Source: Lentibacillus persicus (GTDB taxonomy: Bacteria > Bacillota > Bacilli > Bacillales > Amphibacillaceae). From it: a stretch of DNA of 64,000 bases. The translations under genes and the position numbers were made by a program. The DNA lies in NCBI RefSeq assembly GCF_900112705.1, contig NZ_FOMR01000003.1, positions 248,001 to 312,000 of the forward strand, read 5' to 3'. Numbering within the stretch: the first letter of the stretch is position 1; each line of letters opens with the position of its first letter. This document shows, in pieces, positions 1 through 9,945 of this stretch. Below the pieces are notes generated by a model, which was not told where the DNA came from, did not search any database, and saw only the letters and a list, made by a program, of their open reading frames with translations.

Positions 1-281
1 GTTGAGGTAGTAAATTTACCACCAATCCAATCACCCAGCCTATTAAGTCCTTCCTCGAGGTGAATAAACTCCCCGATAATAGCACCTGTTAATAAGCTTA
101 ACAAAACGACAATAATGGCTTCAGTTGACAATGCCATCTGTAAACCTATCAAAATAACCGCCAGACCGATTCCATGCATGACGGTTTGCTTATATCTTTC
201 TGGGATATTAGTGAAAAATAATCCGATCAGACTGCCTGCAATTATACATACGCCGTTTACAATTGTACCAAAAAGCGCCAT
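1..281 (-). CDS. DUF554 family membrane protein, 3' end outside window
   Basis: Read on the minus strand from ATG at 281, this gives about 93 residues beginning MALFGTIVNGVCIIAGSLIG and continues past the window edge. A ribosome binding site (GGAG) lies just upstream. Three hydrophobic stretches are visible (about residues 5-25, 38-52 and 55-70) with a glycine-rich GTIVNG/GSLIG start, which is typical of the DUF554 (YdfK/YqgA-like) integral membrane family. The function of that family is not established. It is read in the same direction as the aminotransferase gene that precedes it and lies 24 nt downstream of it, so the two may be cotranscribed. The family call rests on the N-terminal third only. 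Confidence 0.75.
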   Translation of the reverse strand, partial: MALFGTIVNGVCIIAGSLIGLFFTNIPERYKQTVMHGIGLAVILIGLQMALSTEAIIVVLLSLLTGAIIGEFIHLEEGLNRLGDWIGGKFTTS

Positions 282-305
282 AATTCCATCTCCAATTGTT
301 TTTCT

Positions 306-1457
306 CTATAGAAGTTTATATGATCCTACAATTTCATGAATGGCCTCTAAAAACCGGTCAACTTCTTCGTCTGTGTTGTATTTGCTCAAACTTGCCCTGA
401 TGACACCCTGAGCCGTTGTGTTAAGCGCTTCATGTGTTAACGGACTGCAATGGAGTCCTCCCCTGACGGCTATATCATAATGGGAATCCAAAACCATTGC
501 TATTTCCTGCGACGGAACGTTCAGCACGTTAAATGCCACAATCGGCATGTTTTGCGGGTTTTCCGAGTTGGCATAACAGTGCACACCATCAATCTCCTGC
601 AGACTTTTTGCAAGTCGCTTGCATAAGATTGTTTCACGTGGAACATTTCTGTCTTTTCTTTTTTCATAAGAAGTAAAGGCGGCATTTAAACCAGCAATTC
701 CAGGTGTATTCAAAGTGCCAGCCTCCAGTCTTTCCGGCCATTGCGATGGTTGATCAGGGGTCTCTGAGAAACTGCCTGTACCGCCATGGTTGACTGGATT
801 TAAATCAAGGTCACCATTTACAAGAAGCATACCGGTGCCCTGTGGCCCCAACAGCCCTTTGTGCCCTGGAAACGCGAGCATATTAATCTTCATTTCCTGC
901 ATATTAATTGATAGGTGGCCGGCTGTTTGTGATGCATCAACTAATAATGGGATATCGTCCTTAACATTAGCAGCCACCCTTTCAATGGGAAGAACACTGC
1001 CAGTAACGTTCGAAGCATGGGTCATTGCGATTAGCTTTGTTTCTTTAGTAACTGCTCGATTTACTTGTTTAATAAATTCGTCGTCGTCGTAATTCCACGA
1101 TACATAAGTAACATTAACACCATATTGGTTTTTTATGTATTCAAGAGGTCTTCTAATTGAATTGTGCTCAAAATTACTGGCTATAACATGATCCCCCGAC
1201 GACCAAGGCAACCCCTTAATTGCTTGATTCAAGGCGGCTGTTGCATTCGGATAAAACAATGCCTTTTTAGGATCGTTTATACCAAAAAGGGTTGCAGCCG
1301 TCTCACGTGTTTGCGAAACAATGTCAGCAGCCTTCCGTGCCAGTTGATGACCACCGCGGCCGGGATTCGCTCCAATTTGATTGACAGCTTCAACCATCGC
1401 TTCCCCCACTTCCGGAGGCTTTGGGAAAGATGAGGCAGCCTGATCAAAATAAATCAT
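306..1457 (-). CDS. Class V PLP-dependent aminotransferase / cysteine desulfurase family protein
   Basis: A protein of about 383 residues of the fold-type I class V family. The pyridoxal-phosphate lysine is in FPGHKGLLGPQGTG (about residue 200), and a late cysteine in GGLHCSPL corresponds to the catalytic cysteine loop of cysteine desulfurases. The opening IYFDQAASSFPKPP is characteristic of the NifS/SufS-like subgroup often annotated as cysteine desulfurase family protein. The ATG at 1457 is preferred to GTG at 1466 because GGGGTG lies 6 nt before the ATG. No scaffold or suf gene is adjacent, so desulfurase activity and the sulfur acceptor remain unproven. The coding sequence contains a parS site. 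Confidence 0.85.
   Translation of the reverse strand: MIYFDQAASSFPKPPEVGEAMVEAVNQIGANPGRGGHQLARKAADIVSQTRETAATLFGINDPKKALFYPNATAALNQAIKGLPWSSGDHVIASNFEHNSIRRPLEYIKNQYGVNVTYVSWNYDDDEFIKQVNRAVTKETKLIAMTHASNVTGSVLPIERVAANVKDDIPLLVDASQTAGHLSINMQEMKINMLAFPGHKGLLGPQGTGMLLVNGDLDLNPVNHGGTGSFSETPDQPSQWPERLEAGTLNTPGIAGLNAAFTSYEKRKDRNVPRETILCKRLAKSLQEIDGVHCYANSENPQNMPIVAFNVLNVPSQEIAMVLDSHYDIAVRGGLHCSPLTHEALNTTAQGVIRASLSKYNTDEEVDRFLEAIHEIVGSYKLL
630..645. promoter_or_regulatory. parS site (Spo0J/ParB loading site)
   Basis: TGTTTCACGTGGAACA; its complement reads TGTTCCACGTGAAACA, identical to the B. subtilis parS consensus. It sits inside the class V aminotransferase coding sequence, about 0.9 kb from spo0J. 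ParB proteins load here as CTP-dependent clamps and spread. Confidence 0.93.
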
Positions 1458-1556
1458 ATATTTCACCCCGCTAATAGTTGCTTATATAAACAAAAAGACT
1501 GACCGTATTGCCATACACGTTAAGTCAGTCTTCCAATTTATAAAGGTCCATTTTAA

Positions 1557-2396
1557 CTACTTTTCCAAAGAATCCATGATACGCTCAAGATCCTCATTAG
1601 AATAAAACTCGATTTCAATTTTCCCTTTGCGCTTTCCTTTATTAATCGATACAGCAGTTCCAAGACGCTCCTGCAGAACTGATTCCCGTTCCTGCAAAAA
1701 GATATCTTTTTTAGGTTTTTCTTTTTTCTTCTTCGGTTTTTCATTCATTTCAATGATAATCTGCTCAACCTGACGCACATTCAAATTTTCCCGTTGAATT
1801 TTATCTACCAACGGAATGATTTTGTCCTTATCTTTCACACCAAGCAAAGCTCTTCCATGCCCCATCGATAGTTCGCCATTATTAATATGTGCAGTCACTT
1901 GCTCTGGTAAAGAAAGCAACCGGACAATATTGGCAATATGTGATCTGCTTTTACCTAAACGTTTTGATAATTCATCCTGTGTTATACCAAGCTCATCCAT
2001 CAAATTTTTATAGGCATGGGCTTCTTCAATAGCTGTCAGGTCTTCACGCTGCAAGTTCTCTAATAAGGCAACTTCCATCATCTTGTCATCTGTTAAATCT
2101 TTGACAACAGCTGGAAGTGTTTCCAATTCAGCCTCTTTAGCTGCACGAAAGCGCCTTTCACCGACAACGATTTCATAGCCTTTAATGCTCTTACGAACAA
2201 TTAATGGCTGTATAATACCATATTCCAAAATCGAATCTTTTAATTCCTCAATAGCATCCGCATGAAATGTCTTTCTCGGCTGATAAGGATTTGGCCGGCA
2301 TTCATTTACCGGTACTTCCTGTATGACATCATCGCCCTTTTCTTCCAATTCAGGCGGAAAAAACGCATTGATACCTTTACCCAACCCTTTCGCCAT
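1557..2396 (-). CDS. spo0J: Chromosome-partitioning protein Spo0J/ParB
   Basis: A 279-residue ParB CTPase that binds parS near the origin, spreads along DNA and loads SMC condensin. The N-terminal nucleotide-binding domain carries GERRFRAA (residues 79-86) and ENLQRED (113-119). A helix-turn-helix follows (LSKRLGKSRSHIANIVRLL, about 139-157), and a C-terminal dimerisation segment lies after a lysine-rich linker (KPKKKKEKPKK). The start is ATG at 2396 with AAGGAAGTGA upstream, and it overlaps the end of soj by 20 nt, so the two are translationally coupled. Length matches B. subtilis Spo0J (282 residues). Confidence 0.97.
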   Translation of the reverse strand: MAKGLGKGINAFFPPELEEKGDDVIQEVPVNECRPNPYQPRKTFHADAIEELKDSILEYGIIQPLIVRKSIKGYEIVVGERRFRAAKEAELETLPAVVKDLTDDKMMEVALLENLQREDLTAIEEAHAYKNLMDELGITQDELSKRLGKSRSHIANIVRLLSLPEQVTAHINNGELSMGHGRALLGVKDKDKIIPLVDKIQRENLNVRQVEQIIIEMNEKPKKKKEKPKKDIFLQERESVLQERLGTAVSINKGKRKGKIEIEFYSNEDLERIMDSLEK

Positions 2397-3150
2397 TGTT
2401 TATCACTTCCTTTGCTAATTCGAGATATACTTCAGCACCCTTCGATTTAGGGGCATATGTGATAATCGGTTCTCCATGGCTTGGCGCTTCGCCTAAACGT
2501 ACATTTCTTGGGATGATTGATTGATAAACTTTATCCTGGAAGTATTTCTTAACTTCTTCAATAACTTGAATGCCAAGGTTCGTCCTGGCGTCAAGCATCG
2601 TTAGCAAGACACCTTCAATCATCAATGTCTTATTTAAGTGTTTTTGCACTAACCGAATAGTATTTAATAATTGACTTAATCCTTCCAGGGCGTAATATTC
2701 ACACTGCACCGGAATTAAAACTGTATTGGATGCTGTAAGTGCGTTAATTGTAAGCAGCCCAAGTGAAGGCGGACAATCAATAATAATGTAATCATATTCA
2801 TCTTTTAAGCTTTCCAGTGCTTTTTGCAATCGGATTTCACGTGAAATTGTCGAAACTAATTCGATTTCCGCACCTGATAGCTGAATTGTGGCAGGTATTA
2901 TGTCTAAATTGGCAACTTCTGTTGGTACACAGACCTCTTCCGCAGGCAAATCCTCAACTAAGACGTTATAAATGCACTGGTCCATATCAGCTTTACTGAC
3001 GCCTAAGCCGCTTGTCGCATTACCTTGTGGATCAGTATCAACAACTAAAACTTTATTATTCAGATGAGCAAGCCCTGCGCTCAAGTTTACCGCTGATGTT
3101 GTTTTTCCTACGCCACCCTTCTGATTTGCAATGGCCATAATTTTTCCCAT
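2377..3150 (-). CDS. soj: Chromosome-partitioning ATPase Soj/ParA
   Basis: A 257-residue Walker-type ParA ATPase. The deviant Walker A motif KGGVGKTT spans residues 11-18, followed by VVDTDPQGN (Walker A') and IIIDCPPSLG (Walker B). Together with Spo0J it helps segregate origins, and in B. subtilis monomeric Soj inhibits DnaA while dimeric Soj activates it, which makes it a regulator of the oriC 8 kb away. The start at 3150 follows AGGTAGGTG. A possible extended -10 (TGG-TAGAAT on the minus strand, -10 at 3181-3186) lies just upstream. It is the first gene of the soj-spo0J pair. Confidence 0.97.
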   Translation of the reverse strand: MGKIMAIANQKGGVGKTTSAVNLSAGLAHLNNKVLVVDTDPQGNATSGLGVSKADMDQCIYNVLVEDLPAEEVCVPTEVANLDIIPATIQLSGAEIELVSTISREIRLQKALESLKDEYDYIIIDCPPSLGLLTINALTASNTVLIPVQCEYYALEGLSQLLNTIRLVQKHLNKTLMIEGVLLTMLDARTNLGIQVIEEVKKYFQDKVYQSIIPRNVRLGEAPSHGEPIITYAPKSKGAEVYLELAKEVINNGERVG

Positions 3151-3293
3151 GCTGTCACCTACCTCAAATCTATAGTTATAATTCTACCACTTTTTTGGAA
3201 TTTACGGCTATAAAACACTATTTCATTTAAAAAGTATACTAACCTTCTAAAGAGTGGCTGATGTGATTTGTATGATTAAACTATTTTAGGATT

Positions 3294-3336
3294 TAAAAAC
3301 CACCACTCATCTTATCCAGCAAAGATGAATGGTGTC
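3294..3336 (-). terminator. Rho-independent terminator downstream of noc
   Basis: On the minus strand a hairpin with arms CACCATTCATCTT and AAGATGAGTGGTG (one mismatch) is followed by a short T tract. It lies 26 nt beyond the noc stop and separates noc from soj-spo0J. Confidence 0.85.
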
Positions 3337-3361
3337 TTAAATGATAATATAATACGATATA

Positions 3362-4222
3362 TCAGTTCTTTTTAGGTATTTTAATTGTTATTTGATAAAA
3401 GTCATCAAGGTCCTCTTCATCTGTTTCCACATCAATTCCTGTGTCAGAAACCATATTCAAGGATTGACGAATCGTGTTCATAGCAATCCGTACATCTTTA
3501 TTAACACCTTTTCGTTTAGGTGTTTTTTTGGCCGGTTTTTTATCTGGCTGATTCAATTTCTCAATATGTTCTTCGGTCTGTTTCACATTCAAATCTTTGC
3601 TCAGTATAAGTTCCAGCACTTTCAGCTGTATTTCCGGATCACTTACTTTAATGAGTGCTCGTGCGTGTCTTTCAGTTATTTGTTTATTTAAAACAGCCTG
3701 TTGAACCTCATCAGGCAGTTTTAACAATCTAATTTTATTGGCTATGGTGGATTGATTTTTGCCCAGGCGCTGTGCTAATGCTTCTTGTGTCAGGGAATGG
3801 AGTTCAAGCAAGCGTGCATATGCATTTGCTTCTTCGATAACCGTTAATTCTTCACGCTGGAGATTTTCAATTAAAGCCACAGAAGCAATTTCGGTATCTG
3901 TCATTCCGCGAATGATTGCAGGGACTCTCTCCCATTCAAGTGATTGTGCTGCACGCCACCTGCGTTCACCTGCAATCAACTCATATTTGTCTTCATCCTC
4001 GAGTTTACGGACGATAATCGGCTGAATCATCCCATGTGTATGGATTGTTTGTGCCAGTTCTTCTATTTTTTCTTCATTAAATACTGATCTTGGCTGGAAT
4101 CTATTAGGCTCAATTTTTTCTAATGGAAGTTCAGTTACTTCATCCGGATGGTAACGCTCTTCCTCCTGAGAAGTATCATTTTTGCCGCCCATTCCAAAAA
4201 TTCGGTTCAATGGACTCACCAC
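3362..4222 (-). CDS. noc: Nucleoid occlusion protein Noc
   Basis: A ParB paralogue of about 286 residues that binds its own DNA sites, associates with the membrane and blocks FtsZ assembly over the nucleoid. It retains the CTP-binding GERRWRAA and ENLQREE motifs and an HTH ([19 protein letters not shown]). The short N terminus ending RIFGMG matches the amphipathic membrane-targeting helix of B. subtilis Noc (RFFGLG), and the C terminus [10 protein letters not shown] is also Noc-specific, which separates it from Spo0J. The start is probably GTG at 4222: AAGGTGGTG lies 7 nt before it, whereas the TTG at 4228 would be only 1 nt from that site. Confidence 0.95.
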   Translation of the reverse strand: MVSPLNRIFGMGGKNDTSQEEERYHPDEVTELPLEKIEPNRFQPRSVFNEEKIEELAQTIHTHGMIQPIIVRKLEDEDKYELIAGERRWRAAQSLEWERVPAIIRGMTDTEIASVALIENLQREELTVIEEANAYARLLELHSLTQEALAQRLGKNQSTIANKIRLLKLPDEVQQAVLNKQITERHARALIKVSDPEIQLKVLELILSKDLNVKQTEEHIEKLNQPDKKPAKKTPKRKGVNKDVRIAMNTIRQSLNMVSDTGIDVETDEEDLDDFYQITIKIPKKN

Positions 4223-4291
4223 TCCCAAACACCACCTTTACATACAAGCTCTTTACCGATAGGACGCATTCCACTAAACAAAAATTAAAAA

Positions 4292-4307
4292 TGTTTCACG
4301 TGGAACA
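4292..4307. promoter_or_regulatory. parS site
   Basis: Second exact match to the parS consensus (TGTTTCACGTGGAACA on the plus strand), placed between noc and rsmG in the noc leader, 1.9 kb from spo0J and in the same orientation as the copy at 630. Confidence 0.95.
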
Positions 4308-4403
4308 TTTTATCTGGAATTCTATTTTATTAAACCAATCATATTTCCATAGATTAAAAACTGACTTAGCGAAAACGTGCTGAGAAAATTCTATCTTCAT
4401 TCT

Positions 4404-4431
4404 ATCATATAAATGACTTAATGAGTATCAA
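4404..4431 (-). promoter_or_regulatory. Putative sigma-A promoter of noc
   Basis: On the minus strand TTGATA, a 16-nt spacer and TATGAT. It would start transcription about 170 nt before noc and read through the parS site at 4292. Confidence 0.55.
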
Positions 4432-4495
4432 ATTATAATCAAAAAGAAGTGTTATAGAGGAGTTGCTTTAATTAGCTGTTTGACTGCTGCGTTAT

Positions 4496-5212
4496 TCAGC
4501 CCAATGGACTTTTATTTGGCAAGCCTGGCTTTCTTGGGTATTTTTTAGGCGTTATACGTTTTTTATGTATTTTAATAATTGAACGTTCACTGTTTTCTTC
4601 GGGTAATTGAAACGTATGTGTTAATTCCAATTGGCCGCCCAATATTTCAATAGCTTGCTCAGCATCATGTAATTCATCATGAGCCTGAGACCCTTTCATC
4701 GCTAGAAACAGACCGTTCTTTTTTGTCAGCGGAAGACATAACTCACTTAATACTGACATTCGAGCCACAGCTCTGGAAATCACAATATCAAATGTTTCTC
4801 TGAATTGTTTATTTTTACCAAATGATTCTGCCCGGTCATGATGAAACGCAACATTTGTCAGACCGAGTTGAGCAGCTAGTTGATTCAAGAAATTAATTCG
4901 CTTCTTAAGCGAATCAACAATTGTGATTTTCAACTCAGGAAAACATATTTTAAGCGGGATACTGGGGAAACCAGCCCCAGCACCCACATCACAAATTGAC
5001 ACGTTTCCGAAAAAGTCTTCATAAAAAGCCGCTGAAACAGAGTCATAAAAATGTTTTAAATAGACATCTTCTTCTTTCGTTAAAGTGGTCAGATTAATTT
5101 TTTCATTCCACGCCACCAATATCTGATAATAATCTGCAAATTGCTCTTGTTGTTTTTCATTTAATTCGATACCTTGTTCACGTAAGGCCTTTACAAACTG
5201 TTCCGGTTTCAT
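4496..5212 (-). CDS. rsmG: 16S rRNA (guanine-N7)-methyltransferase RsmG (GidB)
   Basis: A 238-residue class I SAM-dependent methyltransferase that makes m7G in the 530 loop of 16S rRNA. Its SAM-binding motif I is [15 protein letters not shown] (about residues 73-87), and IVISRAVA (about 142-149) is the family's core motif. The basic C terminus ([18 protein letters not shown]) is typical of RsmG. The start ATG at 5212 follows AAGGAGAT. It lies 20 nt downstream of mnmG in the mnmE-mnmG-rsmG cluster conserved in bacilli. Confidence 0.97.
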   Translation of the reverse strand: MKPEQFVKALREQGIELNEKQQEQFADYYQILVAWNEKINLTTLTKEEDVYLKHFYDSVSAAFYEDFFGNVSICDVGAGAGFPSIPLKICFPELKITIVDSLKKRINFLNQLAAQLGLTNVAFHHDRAESFGKNKQFRETFDIVISRAVARMSVLSELCLPLTKKNGLFLAMKGSQAHDELHDAEQAIEILGGQLELTHTFQLPEENSERSIIKIHKKRITPKKYPRKPGLPNKSPLG

Positions 5213-5232
5213 GAATAATTTATCTCCTTAAA

Positions 5233-7119
5233 TTAATTGGCTACACGAGCAATTTTACCCTGTTCAATATAAACAAGCAAAATGGAGACGTCAGAAGGAT
5301 TGACCCCGGCTATGCGGGAGGCCTGACCTACTGAAAGCGGACGCACCTTTTTAAGCTTTTCTCTCGCTTCATAAGCAATGCCGTCAATATCATCGTAATC
5401 AATATTATCAGGGATCTTTTTATTCTCCATTTTAAGCATCTTTTCCACTTGTTCATTCGCCTTTTTGATATAGCCTTCATACTTAATTTGAATTTCAACC
5501 TGCTCTTTAACGATGTACGGCAGGTTTTCATCATTTTCAATAACGCTTTCCAGCATTGCATAAGTGACTTCAGGCCGTTTTAACATATCATACGCTTTGA
5601 CCGCTTCTTTCAACGGTGTGCCATTTGCTTTTTCGAGCATCGCCTGTACCGGTTCTTCCGGTTTAAGAATGATTTTATCAAGACGTTTTTTCTCTTGTTC
5701 GACAAGGCGTTTCTTTTCCATAAATTGATTATAACGTTCTTCTGTAATCAGCCCATAGTCATAAGCTATTTCAGTTAAACGCATGTCAGCATTATCATGA
5801 CGCAATAAAAGCCGATATTCCGCACGTGATGTGAGGAGACGGTACGGTTCTTTTGTTCCTTTAGTAACCAGATCATCAATCAGTACACCAATATATGCAC
5901 GGGATCTGTCAAGGATCAGTGGTTCTTTGCCAAATAATTTAGCGGCCGCATTAATTCCAGCCATAATACCTTGTGCTGCAGCTTCTTCATAACCCGATGT
6001 GCCATTAATTTGGCCAGCAGTAAAGAGTCCTGGAATATTTTTTAATTCCATTGTCGGCCAAAGCTGTGTCGGTACAACAGCATCATATTCGATAGCATAA
6101 CCGCCACGCATGATTTCAGCATTTTCAAGTCCAGGAACGGTTTTGACCATCTCATGCTGAATATCTTCCGGCAGTGACGTTGAAAGGCCCTGAACGTATA
6201 CTTCTTCTGTATCTCTGCCTTCAGGCTCTAGGAAGACCTGATGACGCGGCTTATCATTAAATCGCACAATCTTATCCTCAATGGACGGGCAATAACGCGG
6301 TCCTGTACCACGCTTCATACCCGAATACATAGCAGATGACGACAGATTATCGTTAATGATCTGATGCGTTACTTCATTCGTATATGTCAGCCAGCATGGA
6401 ATTTGATCTGTTATATATTCCGTTGTCTCGTATGAAAAGCTCTGCGGTTTTTCATCGCCAGGCTGAATTTCCGCTTTCGAATAATCGATCGAATGACTGT
6501 TCACCCTTGGTGGTGTACCTGTTTTAAAACGGGTAATATCCAATCCAAGATCTTCAAGGTTTTCTGAAAGTTTAATGGACGCTCGCTGATTATTTGGACC
6601 ACTCTCATATTCGAGATCACCCATTAATACTTTACCCCGCATAAACGTACCCGTGGTAACAATCACCTGCTCGGCATAATAAGCGGCTTTTGTTTCGGTG
6701 ATAACACCTTTACATACACCATCTTCCATAATTAATTCATTAACCATGCCCTGTCTCAATGTCAAATTCTCCTGATTTTCAAGGACATGTTTCATCTCTT
6801 TAATATAAAGCGGTTTGTCAGCTTGTGCTCTTAACGCTTGCACTGCCGGGCCTTTTCGGGTATTCAGCATACGCATCTGAATGTGTGTTTTATCAATTAC
6901 TTTACCCATGACACCGCCAAGTGCGTCAACTTCACGAACGACAATGCCTTTGGCTGGCCCGCCCAATGACGGATTACATGGCATAAAAGCGACCATATCA
7001 AGGTTCAATGTCAGCATCAATGTTTTCGCGCCCATTTTAGCGGCTGCAATACCAGCTTCCACGCCTGCGTGACCGGCACCAACGACAATAACGTCATAAC
7101 GTCCTGCATTATATACCAT
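5233..7119 (-). CDS. mnmG: tRNA uridine-5-carboxymethylaminomethyl modification enzyme MnmG (GidA)
   Basis: A 628-residue FAD enzyme that works with MnmE to install cmnm5 on wobble U34 of tRNAs. The N-terminal dinucleotide-binding motif GAGHAGVE spans residues 14-21. [11 protein letters not shown] and [13 protein letters not shown], which contain the conserved GidA cysteines, are intact, as is the C-terminal helical domain ending in the MnmE-binding segment [18 protein letters not shown]. The start ATG at 7119 follows AAAGGGTGA. It lies 66 nt downstream of mnmE. Confidence 0.98.
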   Translation of the reverse strand: MVYNAGRYDVIVVGAGHAGVEAGIAAAKMGAKTLMLTLNLDMVAFMPCNPSLGGPAKGIVVREVDALGGVMGKVIDKTHIQMRMLNTRKGPAVQALRAQADKPLYIKEMKHVLENQENLTLRQGMVNELIMEDGVCKGVITETKAAYYAEQVIVTTGTFMRGKVLMGDLEYESGPNNQRASIKLSENLEDLGLDITRFKTGTPPRVNSHSIDYSKAEIQPGDEKPQSFSYETTEYITDQIPCWLTYTNEVTHQIINDNLSSSAMYSGMKRGTGPRYCPSIEDKIVRFNDKPRHQVFLEPEGRDTEEVYVQGLSTSLPEDIQHEMVKTVPGLENAEIMRGGYAIEYDAVVPTQLWPTMELKNIPGLFTAGQINGTSGYEEAAAQGIMAGINAAAKLFGKEPLILDRSRAYIGVLIDDLVTKGTKEPYRLLTSRAEYRLLLRHDNADMRLTEIAYDYGLITEERYNQFMEKKRLVEQEKKRLDKIILKPEEPVQAMLEKANGTPLKEAVKAYDMLKRPEVTYAMLESVIENDENLPYIVKEQVEIQIKYEGYIKKANEQVEKMLKMENKKIPDNIDYDDIDGIAYEAREKLKKVRPLSVGQASRIAGVNPSDVSILLVYIEQGKIARVAN

Positions 7120-7185
7120 TTTTTCACCCTTTCTATTTTTGGTGGTATCATTTTAAACTTCATTATCTTACTTACGGCGATTCAA

Positions 7186-8562
7186 TTACTTTCCTAGACA
7201 AAACTGCGAGAAAAGCTGGTCAATCAGGCTGTCACTGGCAGTGTCGCCAATAATTTCACCTAAAAATTCCCATGTGCGGGTCACATCAATTTGAACGATA
7301 TCAAGCGGCATTTCCATTTCAAGACTTGCCACCGCATCTTCCAATGCTTGTTTAGCTTGTTTAAGCAACTGGATATGACGGATATTGGAGACGTATGTCA
7401 TATCCCCTGTGTCGATATCACCAGAGAAGAACGTATCTGCAATAGCTGACTCCAATTCATCAATGCCCTCTTCCTTAATTAAAGAAGCAGAGATGACCGG
7501 CTTGCCGTCAGCCAGCGCTCTAACGCGTTCCATATCAAGTTTTTGCTCGAGATCAGTTTTATTAACGAGAATAATATAATCAAGACCCTGAACGGCTTCA
7601 AACAGTTTCTCATCTTCGTCGGTCAGTTCATCATTATAATTTAGAATAAATAAAATAAGATCGGATTCTTTCAATACTTGGCGTGAGCGGTCTACACCAA
7701 TTTTTTCAACAATATCCTCCGTTTCACGAATTCCAGCGGTGTCAACAAGACGCAATGGAACACCACGGACATTGACATATTCCTCAATCACATCACGTGT
7801 TGTTCCGGGTACTTCAGTAACGATTGCTTTATTTTCCTGCACCAGTGTATTCATTAATGACGACTTTCCGACGTTCGGCCGTCCAATAATCGCTGTTGAC
7901 AGCCCTTCGCGAAGAATTTTTCCTTGCTTGGCGACCTCCAGCAGGTGTTCAATTTCAGCATGAACTTCTTTCGACTTTTTTCGCATCATCTCGTGTGACA
8001 TTTCTTCAACATCATCATATTCAGGATAATCAATATTCACTTCGACGTGTGCAACTGTTTCCAGCAATTCTTGCCTGAGCCGCCCGATTAATTCAGAGAG
8101 TCGTCCATCCATTTGTTTCAGGGCTACGGACATTGCTTTATCGGTTTTAGACCGAATCAGATCCATAACTGCTTCAGCCTGTGATAAGTCAATACGTCCA
8201 TGCAAAAATGCGCGCTTTGTAAACTCACCTGGCTCTGCGATTCGTACACCTTGTTCCAGAACAATTTCCAGCACTCTGTTCACCGCAACCATTCCGCCAT
8301 GACAATTGATTTCAACAATATTTTCACGGGTAAATGTTTTAGGCGCTCGCATAATTGTAACCATAACTTCTTCAGCAACATCATTTGTTTGTGGATCAAT
8401 AATTTTTCCATAATGGATCGTATGTGAATCAGCTTCAAGCAAATTCGTTCCCTGGAACAAATTAGCTGTCACACGAATAGCCTCTGATCCGCTCAGCCGG
8501 ACAATTGAAATGGCTCCTTCACCCATCGGTGTGGATATCGCCGTAATTGTATCTGTTTCCAT
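7186..8562 (-). CDS. mnmE: tRNA modification GTPase MnmE (TrmE)
   Basis: A 458-residue GTPase partner of MnmG. The N-terminal tetrahydrofolate-binding domain begins [24 protein letters not shown] domain is inserted in the helical domain, with the P-loop GRPNVGKSS (about residue 227), the G3 motif DTAG and the G4 motif NKTD. The C-terminal CxGK motif (FCLGK) supplies the cysteine needed for modification. The start ATG at 8562 follows GGAGGTG. Upstream lies the repeat-rich gap that separates it from jag, so it probably has its own promoter. Confidence 0.98.
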   Translation of the reverse strand: METDTITAISTPMGEGAISIVRLSGSEAIRVTANLFQGTNLLEADSHTIHYGKIIDPQTNDVAEEVMVTIMRAPKTFTRENIVEINCHGGMVAVNRVLEIVLEQGVRIAEPGEFTKRAFLHGRIDLSQAEAVMDLIRSKTDKAMSVALKQMDGRLSELIGRLRQELLETVAHVEVNIDYPEYDDVEEMSHEMMRKKSKEVHAEIEHLLEVAKQGKILREGLSTAIIGRPNVGKSSLMNTLVQENKAIVTEVPGTTRDVIEEYVNVRGVPLRLVDTAGIRETEDIVEKIGVDRSRQVLKESDLILFILNYNDELTDEDEKLFEAVQGLDYIILVNKTDLEQKLDMERVRALADGKPVISASLIKEEGIDELESAIADTFFSGDIDTGDMTYVSNIRHIQLLKQAKQALEDAVASLEMEMPLDIVQIDVTRTWEFLGEIIGDTASDSLIDQLFSQFCLGK

Positions 8563-8666
8563 CTATTTCACCTCCATCATACCCTGTATTTTTCATCTAT
8601 ATTCAACGTATTTTATTAATCAGTCAACAATATAATAGAATATCACAAATTCAATTAAAAATAAAC

Positions 8667-8723
8667 TTATCCACAGTGTTAATATTATACAAACGAACCC
8701 TTTTATTATCCACATGTGGGTAA
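8667..8723. promoter_or_regulatory. DnaA box cluster upstream of mnmE
   Basis: Two exact TTATCCACA boxes (8667-8675 and 8706-8714), the second abutting an inverted near-box TGTGGGTAA (8715-8723). They lie 100-160 nt upstream of mnmE and 2.7 kb left of oriC, so they may titrate DnaA or tie mnmE expression to DnaA. Confidence 0.7.
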
Positions 8724-8756
8724 AAGAGTATTGTTGCTTTTTTATCATTACAATTT

Positions 8757-9179
8757 CCATAAACTGCGACGTAAAGTTTGATTGGATCGTTTGGGAAACT
8801 TTCTTGAGACGCAGCTGGAATATACTCGCTTTCCGTGGGCTCCCCACGAGCCTCCTCGTGAGCAAAAACCGCTCACTGCGGGGTCTCTTAGGCTCGCTGT
8901 CCCACAGGAGTCTCGCATATTCCAGCTGCTTACGTGAGTGTTTAAATAACGTTGCATTACTCGTTAAACAGACAAAACTACAGTAAGCACTTTTTAGCGC
9001 AGGCAATATACGAAGACTCCAATGGGAACAGCACGCGTCCGAAGACCCCGCAAGAAAGCGGTCTTTGCTTTCTGAGGAGGCTGAGGCCGTGCCCATGGAA
9101 AGCGAAGTATATTGCCGGAGCGATTTCAGAACTTAACGACAATCAGAAGAAAGAATTTTCACTAGTTCGCACTTTACAT
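8757..9179. repeat. Composite two-module GC-rich repeat, copy 1
   Basis: Two imperfect palindromes of about 120 bp lie side by side: module A at about 8811-8935 (arms GCAGCTGGAATAT and ATATTCCAGCTGC) and module B at about 8998-9125 (arms GCAATATACG and GTATATTGC). The block is bounded by inverted ends: CCATAAACTGCGAC at 8757 and, inverted, the related TTCGCACTTTACAT ending at 9179. The same order A-B occurs in reverse orientation at 57699-58079. The open frames inside show no family resemblance and I do not regard them as genes. This accounts for most of the 768-nt gap between mnmE and jag. Confidence 0.8.
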
Positions 9180-9288
9180 CCAGTGCGAAGAAAATAACAT
9201 CAATCTATGTGAAAACAGTCTTAACTAAAGTTTGACCAATTAATACAACCTGACCACTCCACCGCAATAAATTTCACCAAAAACTAAC

Positions 9289-9319
9289 AAAAAAAACCCC
9301 CTAAAATGGAGGTTTTTTT
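9289..9319. terminator. Bidirectional terminator after jag
   Basis: An A-run, a hairpin (ACCCCCT, AAAA, TGGAGGT) and a T-run give a symmetrical intrinsic terminator 12 nt past the jag stop. It ends the rnpA-spoIIIJ-jag transcript on the minus strand. Confidence 0.85.
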
Positions 9320-9330
9320 GTTAATACCAA

Positions 9331-9945
9331 CTATGGTGTTATAATGATGCGGCGGTGGGGTTCTGCCCCATCTGAATGGGTCGAAACCCGGCTGTTCTGC
9401 TGTAATACATTATGAATAATTTTACGTTCGAATGCAGGCATTGGTTCAAGGGCGACTTCTTTGTCATAACTCAGTGCTTTATCCGCCATTTTGTTGGCCA
9501 ATGCTTCCAACGTTTCCTTTCTTCTTTCGCGGTAACCTTCAGCATCAACTGTAACACTGTAGTACTGGCTGCCATCTTTATTAATTGCAAGCTGAACTAA
9601 ATATTGAATAGCATTCAACGTCTGACCACGTTTTCCAATTAAAACCGCAATCTTCTCACCGGATAAGTCAAATGTTACATGATTTTCAACGACTGTAGTC
9701 GACACTTCAGCTTCTACATTCATATTCTGAATAACTTCTTTTAGGAATGTTTCCGCTTCTTCTACTTGGTTTTTTAATACTGAAACTTTTACAAACGCAC
9801 GCTTTGAGCCAAATACGCCCAATAACCCTTTTCTGCCTTCATCGATTACTTCAACTTCAACATGGTCTCTTGTGGTGTCTAACTGCTCTAATGCTGATTG
9901 GACCGCCTCGTCAACCGTTTGTCCACTAGCAGTTATTTCTCTCAC
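9331..9945 (-). CDS. jag: RNA-binding protein Jag/KhpB (SpoIIIJ-associated)
   Basis: A 204-residue protein with three parts: the N-terminal Jag_N domain ([21 protein letters not shown]), a KH domain with the GxxG-type loop [14 protein letters not shown] (about residues 115-128) and a C-terminal R3H domain ([13 protein letters not shown] to HRRIIITP). KhpB-type proteins bind RNA, usually with KhpA, and affect cell elongation and sporulation. The start is GTG at 9945 after GGGGGAGAC, and it overlaps the spoIIIJ stop by 4 nt, so translational coupling is likely. Confidence 0.96.
   Translation of the reverse strand: MREITASGQTVDEAVQSALEQLDTTRDHVEVEVIDEGRKGLLGVFGSKRAFVKVSVLKNQVEEAETFLKEVIQNMNVEAEVSTTVVENHVTFDLSGEKIAVLIGKRGQTLNAIQYLVQLAINKDGSQYYSVTVDAEGYRERRKETLEALANKMADKALSYDKEVALEPMPAFERKIIHNVLQQNSRVSTHSDGAEPHRRIIITP

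Noticed and set aside
8714-9197. Several overlapping ORFs of 69-158 codons on both strands
   Set aside because: They lie in the composite palindromic repeat, have no ribosome binding sites or family resemblance, and both strands look alike, as expected for palindromes.
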